NCBI RefSeq assembly: GCF_963666255.1
Contig: NZ_OY762656.1
Span: 1,612,001-1,676,000, forward strand
DNA length: 64,000 bases
Direction of reading: 5' to 3'
From: an uncultured Propionivibrio sp.
Lineage (GTDB): Bacteria > Pseudomonadota > Gammaproteobacteria > Burkholderiales > Rhodocyclaceae
Shown here: positions 8,307 through 17,305 of the stretch, one piece after another
Layout: every line of letters begins with the position of its first letter
How positions within the stretch are numbered: position 1 is the first letter of the stretch
Notes under the pieces: generated by a model
Told to the model about the DNA's origin: nothing
The model's database searches: none
The model's input: the letters and a program-made list of their open reading frames with translations, nothing else
Position numbers and translations under genes: made by a program

Positions 8307-8509
8307 TCTTTGCTTTTCTCTTGTTTGGCAGCGCTCTGCTGTTGTTCGCGCGCTTGTTTTTCCCGCAGGCGGGCGTTCTTGCTGTCGTCGAAGAAGACGT
8401 AACGGCCGAACAGCTGGCAACCCTTCATGCCCGGATCGCAGGGCAGGTCGTTGATTTTGCTGCAATGACCGTTGACTTCGTGGGGGCAGCCCCATCCTGC
8501 GCTTGGCAT
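8303..8509 (-). CDS. Small conserved Cys-containing protein
   Basis: 68 residues starting MPSAGWGCPHEVNGHC. It carries a C-x4-5-H/C pattern continued as LPCDPGMKGCQLFGRYVFF, then a charged helical tail (KNARLREKQAREQQQS). Four Cys and one His in the first 45 residues suggest binding of a metal ion or a small zinc knot. I recognise the pattern as a small protein found beside other genes in betaproteobacteria but know no function. Stop and start overlap with the YpfJ-like gene. Confidence 0.65.
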   Translation of the reverse strand: MPSAGWGCPHEVNGHCSKINDLPCDPGMKGCQLFGRYVFFDDSKNARLREKQAREQQQSAAKQEKSKE

Positions 8510-8579
8510 CGTCGTCCTTTCAAAGGGTCCTATTTTCTCCGGCCGGCGGTCTTGGAACAAGTCTTCGGTCCGCACGGCT

Positions 8580-8921
8580 TCAGTCTTTGTCCGGGGCGCT
8601 GTCGGTGATGACCTCGTCCGCAGAATCGCAGCCCTTGCCCGCAGAAATCGAGCGGGCGAACATGCGCGCAGCGACGTGCCACCACCGTTTCGGCAGCCAC
8701 GGAAGATGATGTTCGGGGGCGACGATCAAACCGCAGGCGTAGGCGTTGCCGTCCCAATGGAGTGCCGGGCAGTGTCCGTGTCGTCGGGCAAAGAGCAGGC
8801 GGCCGACCGGACAGGGTTCTGCGGCGCAACACACGCCGCAGCGATTGCAGGGTGCGCCAAAAGCGGGCTTTTCGGGGGCCGCCCGGTCGAGCGTGACGCT
8901 GTATTCGCGTTCGTCATTCAC
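8580..8921 (-). CDS. YkgJ-type cysteine-cluster protein
   Basis: 113 residues. The central string APCNRCGVCCAAEPCPVG, together with later Cys residues in GHCPALHW and AYACGLIV, matches the YkgJ/CxxCxxCC cluster family, probably binding zinc or an iron-sulfur cluster. The C-terminus is helical (PWLPKRWWHVAARMFARS). No partner is obvious from the context, which lies between arsC and a small Cys-rich gene, all on the same strand. Confidence 0.75.
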   Translation of the reverse strand: MNDEREYSVTLDRAAPEKPAFGAPCNRCGVCCAAEPCPVGRLLFARRHGHCPALHWDGNAYACGLIVAPEHHLPWLPKRWWHVAARMFARSISAGKGCDSADEVITDSAPDKD

Positions 8922-8944
8922 CGTGCTGTGGACTCATGTGGTAA

Positions 8945-9310
8945 TCAGAGCGCCGATTCGATGAGCGCCAGCACCTTTTCCGGGGGGCGGCCGACAACGG
9001 CTCGGTCGCCGCAGACGACGATCGGGCGTTCGATCAGGATCGGATGCTGGCAGAGCGCATCGAGCCATTCGCCTTCGTCCAGTGTCTTTCCGGCGTAGTG
9101 CTCCTGGTAGACGTTTTCTCCGCGGCGCACGAGTTCGGAGGCTTTCATGCCGAGCTTGTCGAGCAGGGCACGCAGTTCTTCCCGGCTCGGCGGTGTCTTG
9201 AGGTAATCGATGATATCGGCCTCAAGCGCGCGACCGGCAATCAGGTCGCAGGCGGAACGGCTCTTAGAGCAACGGGGGTTGTGGTAGATGACGATCTGCG
9301 ATTTTTCCAT
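8945..9310 (-). CDS. arsC: Arsenate reductase, glutaredoxin-dependent type (ArsC family)
   Basis: 121 residues with a thioredoxin-like ArsC fold: IVIYHNPRCSKSRSACDLI contains the active-site Cys at residue 14, and YLKTPPSREELRALLDKLG and HPILIERPIVVCGDRAVVGRPPE are the standard downstream strings. ArsC reduces arsenate to arsenite using glutathione and glutaredoxin; close relatives (Spx/YffB-like) do other thiol chemistry, but the RPIVV-x-GR-PPE segment favours a true ArsC. No arsR, arsB or acr3 is nearby. The start at 9310 is chosen over 9355 because it begins immediately at the first strand. Confidence 0.88.
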   Translation of the reverse strand: MEKSQIVIYHNPRCSKSRSACDLIAGRALEADIIDYLKTPPSREELRALLDKLGMKASELVRRGENVYQEHYAGKTLDEGEWLDALCQHPILIERPIVVCGDRAVVGRPPEKVLALIESAL

Positions 9311-9369
9311 GGTCTTCGTTTCAGTTGTCGGTGTTCGCTTGGACAGGTGTGGCATGGCGGGGTTCGTGC

Positions 9370-10263
9370 TCAGTCGCGGGCGATCGAGCGGAGTCCGTCG
9401 AGAAGCGACTGGACGGTGGCCGAGCGCTCGAAGCGCCGATGCACGACGATCAGCCAGGAGTGATATTCCTCACGGAGCGGAATATAGCGCACACCGGGAA
9501 ACTGGATCGGGGTCAGGATATCGATCAGCAGACTGACGCCGAAGCCGGCCGCGATCAGGCTGATCATGGTGCCGACTTCGGTGACGTGCTGGGTGACACG
9601 TGGCGTGAAGCCAGACTGCCGGCAGACGTCGATCAGGTCGTGGCCCAGGCCGATGCCTTCCGGATCGAGAAAAGAGACGAAGTCGTCGTCGGCGAGTTCA
9701 GCCAGGGAAATCGATGTGGCGGATGCCATCCGGTGGCTGTCGGGGATGGCAGCGAGAATGCGCTGCCGCGACAAGGGGAAGTGGTCGACGCCCTCGGGCA
9801 GGCGGTTGGGCAGCGGCGCGCGGACGACCGCAAGATCGAGTTCGCGCTGCGGCACGGCGTCGATTTGCCGGAGAATCGGCAGTTCGTGCATGGCCAGATG
9901 GACGCCGGGGTGCTGCTTGCGGAATGCCGACAGAAGATGCGGAAAAGGCTGGTCGAACATGGCCGAACCGACGATGCCGATATCGATGCGTCCAGCTTCG
10001 CCGCGCCCGATGTCGCGCGCCCGACGGGTGGCGCGCTCGGCGTGTTCGAGCACGTTACGCGCTTCGTCGAAAAACGCCTGCCCGGCTTCCGTCAGTTCGA
10101 TGCGCCTTTTCGTGCGCAGAAAGAGCCGGGTGCCGAGCTGGGTTTCGAGCGACTTGATCTGTTGGCTCAGGGCCGGTTGCGCAATGCCCAGGCGCTCGGC
10201 GGCGCGCGCGACGTGCAATTCCTCGGCGGTGGTCACAAAGTATCGGAATTGCCGAAAATCCAT
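9370..10263 (-). CDS. LysR family transcriptional regulator
   Basis: 297 residues. The N-terminal helix-turn-helix MDFRQFRYFVTTAEELHVARAAERLGIAQPALSQQIKSL is standard for the family, followed by a periplasmic-binding-like effector domain (GRIDIGIVGSAMFDQPFP, LAEDDFVSF region, GFGVSLLID). AAGGAGG (about 10271-10277 complement) lies 7 bases from the ATG at 10263. It faces away from an EamA-type exporter 182 bases away, so it probably controls that gene and itself. The effector is unknown. Confidence 0.88.
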   Translation of the reverse strand: MDFRQFRYFVTTAEELHVARAAERLGIAQPALSQQIKSLETQLGTRLFLRTKRRIELTEAGQAFFDEARNVLEHAERATRRARDIGRGEAGRIDIGIVGSAMFDQPFPHLLSAFRKQHPGVHLAMHELPILRQIDAVPQRELDLAVVRAPLPNRLPEGVDHFPLSRQRILAAIPDSHRMASATSISLAELADDDFVSFLDPEGIGLGHDLIDVCRQSGFTPRVTQHVTEVGTMISLIAAGFGVSLLIDILTPIQFPGVRYIPLREEYHSWLIVVHRRFERSATVQSLLDGLRSIARD

Positions 10264-10294
10264 GCCCACACCTCCTTTTTGATAAGTTTATCGT

Positions 10295-10323
10295 ATCAAT
10301 TTTGGTGTTTTAATACAATTGAT
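10295..10323. promoter_or_regulatory. Inverted repeat, candidate LysR operator
   Basis: ATCAATT (10295-10301) and AATTGAT (10317-10323) are perfect 7-base arms separated by 15 bases, in the spacer between the divergent LysR gene and exporter gene. The AT-rich dyad with interrupted symmetry is what LysR activator sites look like; assignment is by position only. Confidence 0.45.
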
Positions 10324-10445
10324 GGTGGTTTAAAAAGCCGGATAATGGCCGCTCGTGAAACGGTTTCGTTCCGACGCCGCCACATCGGGCTAACATCCTC
10401 CTCGAAAAAGTTGTTGCCTGGGTCGTCGGACTTTTTATTCTTGCC

Positions 10446-11390
10446 ATGGCCTCCTCCTCTCTGAATCTTGCGCTTGACGCGCCCCATCCGGTTTTTTCCA
10501 ATCGCTCGCTGGTGTTCGCGCTGGCAACCTTGTGCTGCCTGTTCTGGGGGAGTTCGTATCCGGCGATCAAGGGTGGCTATGCGCTGTTCGAGGTGGTGCG
10601 TGGCGACATCCCGTCCACCTTGCTGTTCGCCGGTTGGCGGTTTACCTTGGCAGGTCTCGTGCTGCTCGCTTTCGCCCGTGTCGGCGGGGCGTCGTTGCGC
10701 CTGTCGCGGCGGCACTGGCAGGGTGTAGTGTCCTTGGGCCTGGCGCAGACGACCGTGCATTATGTGTTCTTTTACGTCGGTCTGGCCAATACGACCGGCG
10801 TCAAGAGCTCGGTGCTGAATGGCGCCGTGTCCTTCTTCGGCGTGTTTCTCGCGCACTACTTCGTTCAGGGAGAGCGCGTCACTTTGGCGAAGGTGCTCGG
10901 TTGTATCGTCGGATTCCTCGGCGTGCTGGCCGTCAATTTCAATCCGGAATTGCTCGATCTCAGTTTTACGCTCCTCGGCGAGGGCTTCGTCCTCATCGCG
11001 GCGTTCATCATGGCGGCCGGCATGGTTCATGGCAAAAGCATTTCGCGGACGCTCGACTCGACGGTCATGACGGGGTATCAGTTGTTCATCGGCGGCAGCG
11101 TCCTGCTGTTTGCCGGCACCGTATCAGGTGGGCATCTCGCGGCATTGACGCCGGCGTCGGCGGCGCTGATGGCTTTCCTTGTCTTCAATTCGTCAGTGGC
11201 CTTGTCGTTATGGAGCGTACTGCTCAAGTACAACGGCGTCGGCATGATCAGCGTCTTCAATTTCCTCGTGCCGATTTTTGGCGCGGTCCTCTCGGCCTGG
11301 TTCCTGAACGAATCAGTCCTTGAATGGAAAAACCTGGTGGCCTTGCTGCTCGTCTGTTCCGGGATCTGGTTGGTCAATCGCCGGCGTTGA
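10446..11390 (+). CDS. EamA/DMT family transporter
   Basis: 314 residues with about ten hydrophobic segments in two EamA repeats (CCLFWGSSYPAIKGGYALF in the first; NFLVPIFGAVLSAWFLNES in the second). Members export metabolites, amino acids or drugs across the inner membrane; the substrate cannot be told. No strong ribosome-binding site precedes the ATG at 10446, but there is no better in-frame start before the first helix. It is divergent from a LysR regulator, a common exporter arrangement. Confidence 0.85.
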   Translation: MASSSLNLALDAPHPVFSNRSLVFALATLCCLFWGSSYPAIKGGYALFEVVRGDIPSTLLFAGWRFTLAGLVLLAFARVGGASLRLSRRHWQGVVSLGLAQTTVHYVFFYVGLANTTGVKSSVLNGAVSFFGVFLAHYFVQGERVTLAKVLGCIVGFLGVLAVNFNPELLDLSFTLLGEGFVLIAAFIMAAGMVHGKSISRTLDSTVMTGYQLFIGGSVLLFAGTVSGGHLAALTPASAALMAFLVFNSSVALSLWSVLLKYNGVGMISVFNFLVPIFGAVLSAWFLNESVLEWKNLVALLLVCSGIWLVNRRR

Positions 11391-11478
11391 ATCCTCGGGG
11401 GGGCTTCACAATCAACCGCCGCCTAGCGCTGCGCCCTGCCAGTCCTTGGCGCAATCAACGCTTGTTTGTGGACGCTCG

Positions 11479-13701
11479 CTAGGCCCGTATCGCCAGTTTT
11501 TCCTGCGCCATGCGAATGAACTGCTGGCACGGGATCGGTGGCGAGTAGAAATAGCCCTGGATCGTCGTGCAGCCATTGTTTTCGAGGTAGGCGATCTGGG
11601 TTTCCGTCTCGACGCCTTCGGCCACCAGTTGCAGGTTGAGCCCACGGGCGATCGAGATGATCGCCAGGATGACCGGGTAATGGCCCTGCTCGCTTTCGAT
11701 GGCGCGAACGAAGGCCTGATCGATCTTGATCTTGTGAACCGGGAATCGGTGCAGGTAGGACAGCGACGAGTAACCGGTGCCAAAGTCGTCGATGGCGATA
11801 TTGACGCCCAGTGACGAAAGTTTGTGCAGTTGTTCTATGGCGTGCAGCGGGCTGCGGATACAGAGGTTTTCGGTGATTTCGGCTTCGACCTGCGATGGTG
11901 CGATGCCGTAATGGGCGAGCGTTGCGCTGATCTTGTCGAAGCAATCGCGGTGATCGAGGTATTGCGGCGAGATGTTGAAGGACACCGGCATCGCGTCCAG
12001 ACCTGCCGCCTTCCATTTGAGAAGATCGCGGCACAATGCTGATAGCATCCAGTCGCTGATCGGGATCATCAGGCCGTTTTCTTCAGCGAACGGCAGGAAT
12101 TCTCCGGCGCTGACGAGTCCACGTTCGGGATGGTTCCAGCGCATCAGTGCTTCGGCCCCGATGATCTCGCCGTTGCGGCTGTCGACGTGCGGCTGGTAAT
12201 ACAGTTCGAATTCGTTGCTGTCCAGCGCGTGCCGCAGATCCTTTTCGAGTACGACCTTCTGGTAGGTGGCGACAAGCATCGACGGGTCGAAAAAGGAGTA
12301 GCCGTTCTTGCCGCTGCCCTTGATGTGGTACATGGCGATGTCGGCATGACGGAGCAATTCGTCGATCGACTCGCCGTCGTGCGGGTACACGGCGATGCCG
12401 ATACTGGCCGAGATGTAGAGTTCGATGCCGTCGAGGAAAAAGGGGTGGCGCAGCGCCTCGAGGAATTTCGCGCTGATGATCTCGGCATCCTGCCGGCTAT
12501 GGAGTTCGGGCAGAACGACGGTGAACTCGTCGCCGCCGACGCGGGCCAGCGTGTCGCTCTTGCGCAGGCAATCCTTCAAGCGTGCCGCGGCTTGCTGGAG
12601 CAGTTCGTCACCCTTGACGTGTCCGAGCGTATCGTTGATCAGTTTGAAGCGGTCGAGGTCAATGAACATTACCGCGACGTCGCAGCACTTCCGTTGCGAT
12701 TGCGCGATGGCGAGTCCCAGCCGGTCCTTGAACAGGATGCGGTTGGGCAGGTCGGTAAGAATGTCGTGGTAAGCCTGGTAGGAGATCAGTTGTTCGGCGC
12801 GCTTGCGTTCGGTGATGTCGCGCGCAACGCCGTAGGTGCCGAAATACTGCCGGTTCTGCGCCATCCGGTCCTGCGAGTACATGCCCATCGAATTGAATGA
12901 GATGGTCATGAACGTGTTGTCGAAGGTGCGTTCGTCGTCCTGGTGCAGGTTCTTGAGGCGCAGTTCGATGTTGCGCGAGGCGCGTTCGCCGACGCGTCGT
13001 TCGTTGAATACGTAACGAGCGCGCTCGAGATCCTCGTCGTGAACGATGGCCGAATAGTGCTCGCCGATCAGTTCTGTCGGCGTGTATCCGAGCAGTTTCT
13101 GGATGCGGCTATTGACGTAGGTGAACCGGCCGTCGGGGTCTAGCGTGTAGATGATGTCGGGAGAACTGTCGACGAGGTAACGATACAACTTCTCGGAACA
13201 TTCGAGTTGCCAGGAAATCCGCTGGTTTTCGCCTTCCAGACGTCTTTGCGCGAGTGCGTGCTGGACGGTCTTGAGCAGGTCGGTGCGCGAATAGGGTTTG
13301 CGCAGGTAATCGTAGGCACCTTGTTTCATTGCCGATACGGCGCCTTCGATGTCGGTTTCGCCGCTGACGATGATGACCTTGGTTTGCGGCGTGTTGGCGC
13401 AAACGAAGGCCATGATGTCGTGCCCGCTGCAGTCGGGCAGTCGCAGGTCGAGCAGGATCAGGTCGAATTGTCGTTGTTGCAGATGTGCGTACGCTTCGGC
13501 GCCCGACGCAGCCGTCGAGAGTTCGTAGGCTTCAGCGTCGAGCAAGGCGACCAGACTGTCGAGCATGCGGGGTTCGTCGTCGACGAGCAACAGTTGCGGC
13601 TTTCCCTGAGCGCCGTCAGGTGCGGCGGAGGTCTCCGGTTCGCGGGGCCGGAGCGCCTCTTCGATGGCGGCGGAGTCTTCGGTCGAAATCAGGTGAATCA
13701 T
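11479..13701 (-). CDS. Response regulator with REC-PAS-GGDEF-EAL domains (c-di-GMP turnover)
   Basis: 740 residues. Receiver domain about residues 36-150 with the acidic pair in LLLVDDEP, phosphoacceptor Asp85 in LILLDLRLPD and Lys135 in YLRKPY. PAS about 172-300, GGDEF about 310-475 with an intact GGDEF at 389-393 (LARVGGDEFTVV), and EAL about 485-735 with EAL at 517-519 and DDFGTGYSSLSYL. Both enzyme signatures are intact, so the protein could make or degrade cyclic di-GMP; which dominates is not readable. Its ATG overlaps the stop of the upstream kinase gene (ATGA), making that HDOD kinase its probable partner. Confidence 0.93.
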   Translation of the reverse strand: MIHLISTEDSAAIEEALRPREPETSAAPDGAQGKPQLLLVDDEPRMLDSLVALLDAEAYELSTAASGAEAYAHLQQRQFDLILLDLRLPDCSGHDIMAFVCANTPQTKVIIVSGETDIEGAVSAMKQGAYDYLRKPYSRTDLLKTVQHALAQRRLEGENQRISWQLECSEKLYRYLVDSSPDIIYTLDPDGRFTYVNSRIQKLLGYTPTELIGEHYSAIVHDEDLERARYVFNERRVGERASRNIELRLKNLHQDDERTFDNTFMTISFNSMGMYSQDRMAQNRQYFGTYGVARDITERKRAEQLISYQAYHDILTDLPNRILFKDRLGLAIAQSQRKCCDVAVMFIDLDRFKLINDTLGHVKGDELLQQAAARLKDCLRKSDTLARVGGDEFTVVLPELHSRQDAEIISAKFLEALRHPFFLDGIELYISASIGIAVYPHDGESIDELLRHADIAMYHIKGSGKNGYSFFDPSMLVATYQKVVLEKDLRHALDSNEFELYYQPHVDSRNGEIIGAEALMRWNHPERGLVSAGEFLPFAEENGLMIPISDWMLSALCRDLLKWKAAGLDAMPVSFNISPQYLDHRDCFDKISATLAHYGIAPSQVEAEITENLCIRSPLHAIEQLHKLSSLGVNIAIDDFGTGYSSLSYLHRFPVHKIKIDQAFVRAIESEQGHYPVILAIISIARGLNLQLVAEGVETETQIAYLENNGCTTIQGYFYSPPIPCQQFIRMAQEKLAIRA

Positions 13702-15890
13702 GGCGCGATCTCCCCGGCAGGGGGTTCCGGTTTGATGTTGGCTGCGGCGGGGAAGAGCATGTCGAACGTCGTTCCCCGGGCGCTGCTGCGGCAGGAGATA
13801 TGTCCACCGGTGTGCTTGATGAGGTCATGAACGATGGAGAGGCCGAGTCCCTGGTGCGTGCCGCCCTTTTTTGTACTTACCGGCGTGAAGAGCGAGGACA
13901 GCGTTTCCGGAGGAACTCCCGGTCCGTTGTCACGAACACTGAGTTCGACGTAGTGTTGCCCGTCGCGATGGACGCTGCCCTTGTTGGCGAGGACGACCTC
14001 GCCGCCTTCGGGAATGGCTTCAATGGCATTCTTGACGAGATTGATGAAGACTTGCTTCAGCGCTCCGGCAGCGCAGGCGACCTCGCAGCGCTCCTCCTCG
14101 ACTTCGGCGCTCACCAGCGTGGCCGATTTTGATCCGCGCGTATCGGCGAACATGCGAACGACATTGCGGATGATGGCGTTGGCATCGGTTGCCATCGAGT
14201 CGTCGCTGTCGGCGTTGATGAGATGGCTGACGCGGTCGACTTCTTCGTGCAAGACAGTGATTTCCTTGGCGCCGATCTGGTGCTTGTCGAGCTTGCCTTC
14301 GAGAACGCCGAGGTAGTTCTTGATTATCGAAAGTGCGTTGTTGCTTTCGTGCACGATCTTTCTCGGCATCGTGCCGGCATCGCCACCTTGGCGTATGCCG
14401 GGCACTCCGTCTGCAACGACGTCAGACGCGTCCAGGGCAGTGCCTGCCTGGGCGCCAAAGGTGTGCAGGAATCGTTCGCGGCTACGCAGCCCCGGAATCT
14501 GGGCGCGATGGATGCCACCGAGCAGAATGCCGAGCGGTTTGCCGGCGTGCGCTACCGGGATGCTGATCAGACCGTCGCAACCAAGGAGCCGCATCAGCTG
14601 GCTTTCGGCAAGGTCGAGCGATTCCGGCTCGTGTTCGATGATGACGGCTTGCTGCGATCTTGCCGCTTGCGACAGGCGGCTGGTGCCGGCGGTACGCAGG
14701 GCGAAACCGTTCAGGCGTTGCCGGTGTTCCGTCGTCGGTGTGCCGATCAATGCATCGCCGTTGGCATTCAAACGGAAAAGGATGATTTCCTCGATGCCGA
14801 ACAGGATGCGGCTCGAGCCGGCAATGGCTTCCATGACGGCCGCCAGCGGCTTTCGCCGGGCGGCGAGCGACTGATGCAGTTCCTTTGCCAGCATCGCATT
14901 CCGTACTTCCTCGGCGAGCGCCTGCTGGACGGTTTCTTGTGGCGATTGCGGCACGGCACCAGGCTCGTCCGGATGCGCGTCGGCGTTCTTTTCGGCGAGC
15001 CGGGCCAGTTGTCCGGCGATTTCCCAGCCATCGGTCGGAACGACGAGGTCGTCGGCACCGTTGAGGTCGATGCCGAGGGCATCTGCGTAGTCGCGGACTT
15101 TGCCGTGGCTATGCTCACGGATCGCGGCGATGTCCGCGGGCGCGACGCCGCAGGCCGCCGCGGTCCCCGTCAACATTTCGTCGTCATCAGGACGCAGGCT
15201 GATCAGATGCGCGAGGATGACGGTGCGGACGAGCGGATGCGCGTTGTCGATGGCGGCGCTGCGATGGTGATAGAGCAGGCAGTCGGACAGGAAGGAGTCG
15301 AGATTCCATCGGTCGGCGAGAATGGCGCCGGCTTCGGTGTGATTCAGGTTGAGCTGTCCGGATTCAACGTCGGGGAGGCGGTCGTCGTCGCTGGCGAAGA
15401 AAAGGAAGGCGAATTCATGATCGGTGGCGGAGAGCAGCGCCAGACGCCCGACATCGTGGAGCAATCCCGCCAGATAGGCTTCTTCCGGATTGACTGCGCC
15501 GGAATCGGCGGCGAGAGATTTGGCAATGACGGCAACGGTCAGCGAATGTTTCCAGAAGGCGCGCAGATCGATGCCGTTGGTCTGGTTCATCGAGTTGAAT
15601 ACCTGGAAGACGGATTCGTTGATGACCAGCGTCCGGATCATGTCGGTACCGAGCGTCGCCAGTGCGGATTCGAGGCCGAGCGTCCTGCCGTTGCGATGGA
15701 AGGCGGAGCTGTTGGCGACGCCGAGTACCTTGCTCGTGATGCCAGGATCCTTGGCAATCAGGTCGGCGAGTTCGCTCATGCCCGTGCCCTCGTTCTGACA
15801 GCGTTCCATCAGCTTGAGGAGTATCTGCGGCATGGCCGGCAAGCGGGCAGAGAGCAGACGGCTGCGAATATCGTTGGAGACCTGTTGCAT
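13698..15890 (-). CDS. HDOD domain - histidine kinase hybrid signalling protein
   Basis: 730 residues. HDOD domain about residues 1-200 (LPAMPQILLKLM, KDPGITSKVLGVANSSAFH, AYLAGLLHDVGRLALL). A GAF-like middle region (about 340-490) is followed by a kinase core: IVHESNNALSIIKNYLGVL with the phospho-His, then VKNAIEAIPEGG (N box), VRDNGPGVP (G1) and HQGLGLSIVHDLI (G2). No membrane segment, so a cytoplasmic sensor. It probably phosphorylates the REC-GGDEF-EAL protein encoded in overlap. The ATG at 15890 is preferred to the one at 15977 because the promoter at 15988-16015 predicts a transcript start only a few bases from 15977. Confidence 0.85.
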   Translation of the reverse strand: MQQVSNDIRSRLLSARLPAMPQILLKLMERCQNEGTGMSELADLIAKDPGITSKVLGVANSSAFHRNGRTLGLESALATLGTDMIRTLVINESVFQVFNSMNQTNGIDLRAFWKHSLTVAVIAKSLAADSGAVNPEEAYLAGLLHDVGRLALLSATDHEFAFLFFASDDDRLPDVESGQLNLNHTEAGAILADRWNLDSFLSDCLLYHHRSAAIDNAHPLVRTVILAHLISLRPDDDEMLTGTAAACGVAPADIAAIREHSHGKVRDYADALGIDLNGADDLVVPTDGWEIAGQLARLAEKNADAHPDEPGAVPQSPQETVQQALAEEVRNAMLAKELHQSLAARRKPLAAVMEAIAGSSRILFGIEEIILFRLNANGDALIGTPTTEHRQRLNGFALRTAGTSRLSQAARSQQAVIIEHEPESLDLAESQLMRLLGCDGLISIPVAHAGKPLGILLGGIHRAQIPGLRSRERFLHTFGAQAGTALDASDVVADGVPGIRQGGDAGTMPRKIVHESNNALSIIKNYLGVLEGKLDKHQIGAKEITVLHEEVDRVSHLINADSDDSMATDANAIIRNVVRMFADTRGSKSATLVSAEVEEERCEVACAAGALKQVFINLVKNAIEAIPEGGEVVLANKGSVHRDGQHYVELSVRDNGPGVPPETLSSLFTPVSTKKGGTHQGLGLSIVHDLIKHTGGHISCRSSARGTTFDMLFPAAANIKPEPPAGEIAP

Positions 15891-15987
15891 CGTTCTCGTT
15901 GTACTGGCGAAAGACTGCGAAAACGTCTGGTCAGCGAAGCCTCGTATCGCGACGTGATGACAGACGTCTAATGACATTCAATCGCGG

Positions 15988-16015
15988 ATTATAGGCCTGA
16001 AATCAAACATTTCAA
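15988..16015 (-). promoter_or_regulatory. Sigma70-like promoter of the HDOD-kinase/GGDEF-EAL operon
   Basis: On the minus strand TTGAAA (16010-16015) and TATAAT (15988-15993) are 16 bases apart, close to consensus. It lies upstream of the kinase gene and independent of the ABC operon behind it. Confidence 0.7.
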
Positions 16016-16098
16016 GGCGTTTTTTCACGTTTTTTCTATAATTTATGCCAGTTTTGTCAGGGTGCGACACCCGGCGTGATTCGTGGCGAAATCGTCGC

Positions 16099-17304
16099 TT
16101 ATTCGGCGCGTAGCGCGTCCACCGGGTCGAGCCGTGCTGCCCGGCGCGCCGGAAGCACACCGGCAAGCAGTCCAATGGTGATGGCGACGAGTTCGGCCGT
16201 GAGGACGAAGGCGATCGGCGTATGGACCGGCAGGGCCGGCACGAGCAGATGAATGAGTTGCGCCAGACCGATGCCGAGGGCCAGTCCGACGGCGCCGCCG
16301 AGGGCCGAAAGCGCCACCGCTTCGCCGAGGAACAGGCCCAGGATCGTTCGCCGCGGGGCGCCGAGTGCGACGAGCAATCCGATTTCGCTGGTGCGTTCGG
16401 CGACGGCGATGGTCATGATCGTGACGATGCCGACGCCGCCGACGAGCAGCGAGATGCTGCCGAGTGCGCCGACGGCCAGCGTCAGGATGTCGAGAATCTT
16501 CGAGAGGGTGCGCAGCATGTCTTCCTGCGTGGTGATCGTGAAGTCCTCGCGGCCGTGGCGCGCCTTGAGCAGCGTCCTGGCCGCGGCGGCGACGCGTGAC
16601 GCCGCGATGCCTTCGTCGTAGGAAAGGACGAGCGTCATGAGCCCGTCGCGGTTGAACATTTCGAGTGCACGTGCGGTCGGGATGTAGGCGAGTTCGTCGA
16701 GGTCGATGCCGAGGAACTGTCCCTTCGGTTCGAGCACGCCGATGACGCGGAACTGGTAGTTGCTGATGGTGATGCGCGCGCCGAGTGCGCTTTCGGCGCC
16801 GAACAGTTCGGTCTTCAACTTGGCGCCGAGAACGACGAAGGGGCGGGCGTTTTCGCTCTCCTCCTTCGGGAAGAATTGGCCGGAGGCAATCCGGATCTGG
16901 TAGATCTTCGGCATGTCGGCGCCTTCGCCATAGACGGAGGTGCGGCGGACGCGGCCGTTGCCGCGGACTTCAGTGTTGCCCCAGACGACGCCGCTGATGC
17001 CGGCCACGTGAGGCAGGCGTTCCAGGGCGCGCGCATCGTCGAGCGTCAGCGGCCGCACCGACGACGGGATGCCAGTGGGGCTGGGGCCGGTAGTCTTGAC
17101 CTTGCCCGGTTCGATCATGATCAGGTTGGTCCCGAACTGGGTGAATTCGGAGAGGACGAAGCGGTGAATGCCTTCGCCGATCGAGGTGAGCAGGATGACG
17201 GCGGCAATGCCGACGGCGATGCCGAGCAGCGTCAGGAAGCTGCGCAGGCGGTGGGCGACGATCGCGCGCAGGGCCAGGTGGATGGCATCGACGGGGCGGA
17301 TCAT
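16099..17304 (-). CDS. MacB-type ABC transporter permease (second of two)
   Basis: 401 residues with the MacB/FtsX topology: one N-terminal helix (LRSFLTLLGIAVGIAAVILLTSIG), a large periplasmic domain (about residues 45-270, with NLIMIEPGK and RRTSVYGEG) and three C-terminal helices (SISLLVGGVGIVTIMTIAV, EAVALSALGGAVGLALGIGL, AELVAITIGLLAGVLPARRAARL). This class moves lipoproteins, peptides or drugs out of the inner membrane by mechanotransmission. It is the last gene of a five-gene set; the next permease upstream ends one base away from its start and is similar in size and layout. Confidence 0.88.
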   Translation of the reverse strand: MIRPVDAIHLALRAIVAHRLRSFLTLLGIAVGIAAVILLTSIGEGIHRFVLSEFTQFGTNLIMIEPGKVKTTGPSPTGIPSSVRPLTLDDARALERLPHVAGISGVVWGNTEVRGNGRVRRTSVYGEGADMPKIYQIRIASGQFFPKEESENARPFVVLGAKLKTELFGAESALGARITISNYQFRVIGVLEPKGQFLGIDLDELAYIPTARALEMFNRDGLMTLVLSYDEGIAASRVAAAARTLLKARHGREDFTITTQEDMLRTLSKILDILTLAVGALGSISLLVGGVGIVTIMTIAVAERTSEIGLLVALGAPRRTILGLFLGEAVALSALGGAVGLALGIGLAQLIHLLVPALPVHTPIAFVLTAELVAITIGLLAGVLPARRAARLDPVDALRAE

Positions 17305-17305
17305 G

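Noticed and set aside
14223..15971. Plus-strand frame (582 residues) opposite the HDOD kinase gene
   Set aside because: No motif; opposite a gene with HDOD, H-box, N, G1 and G2 motifs and its own promoter.
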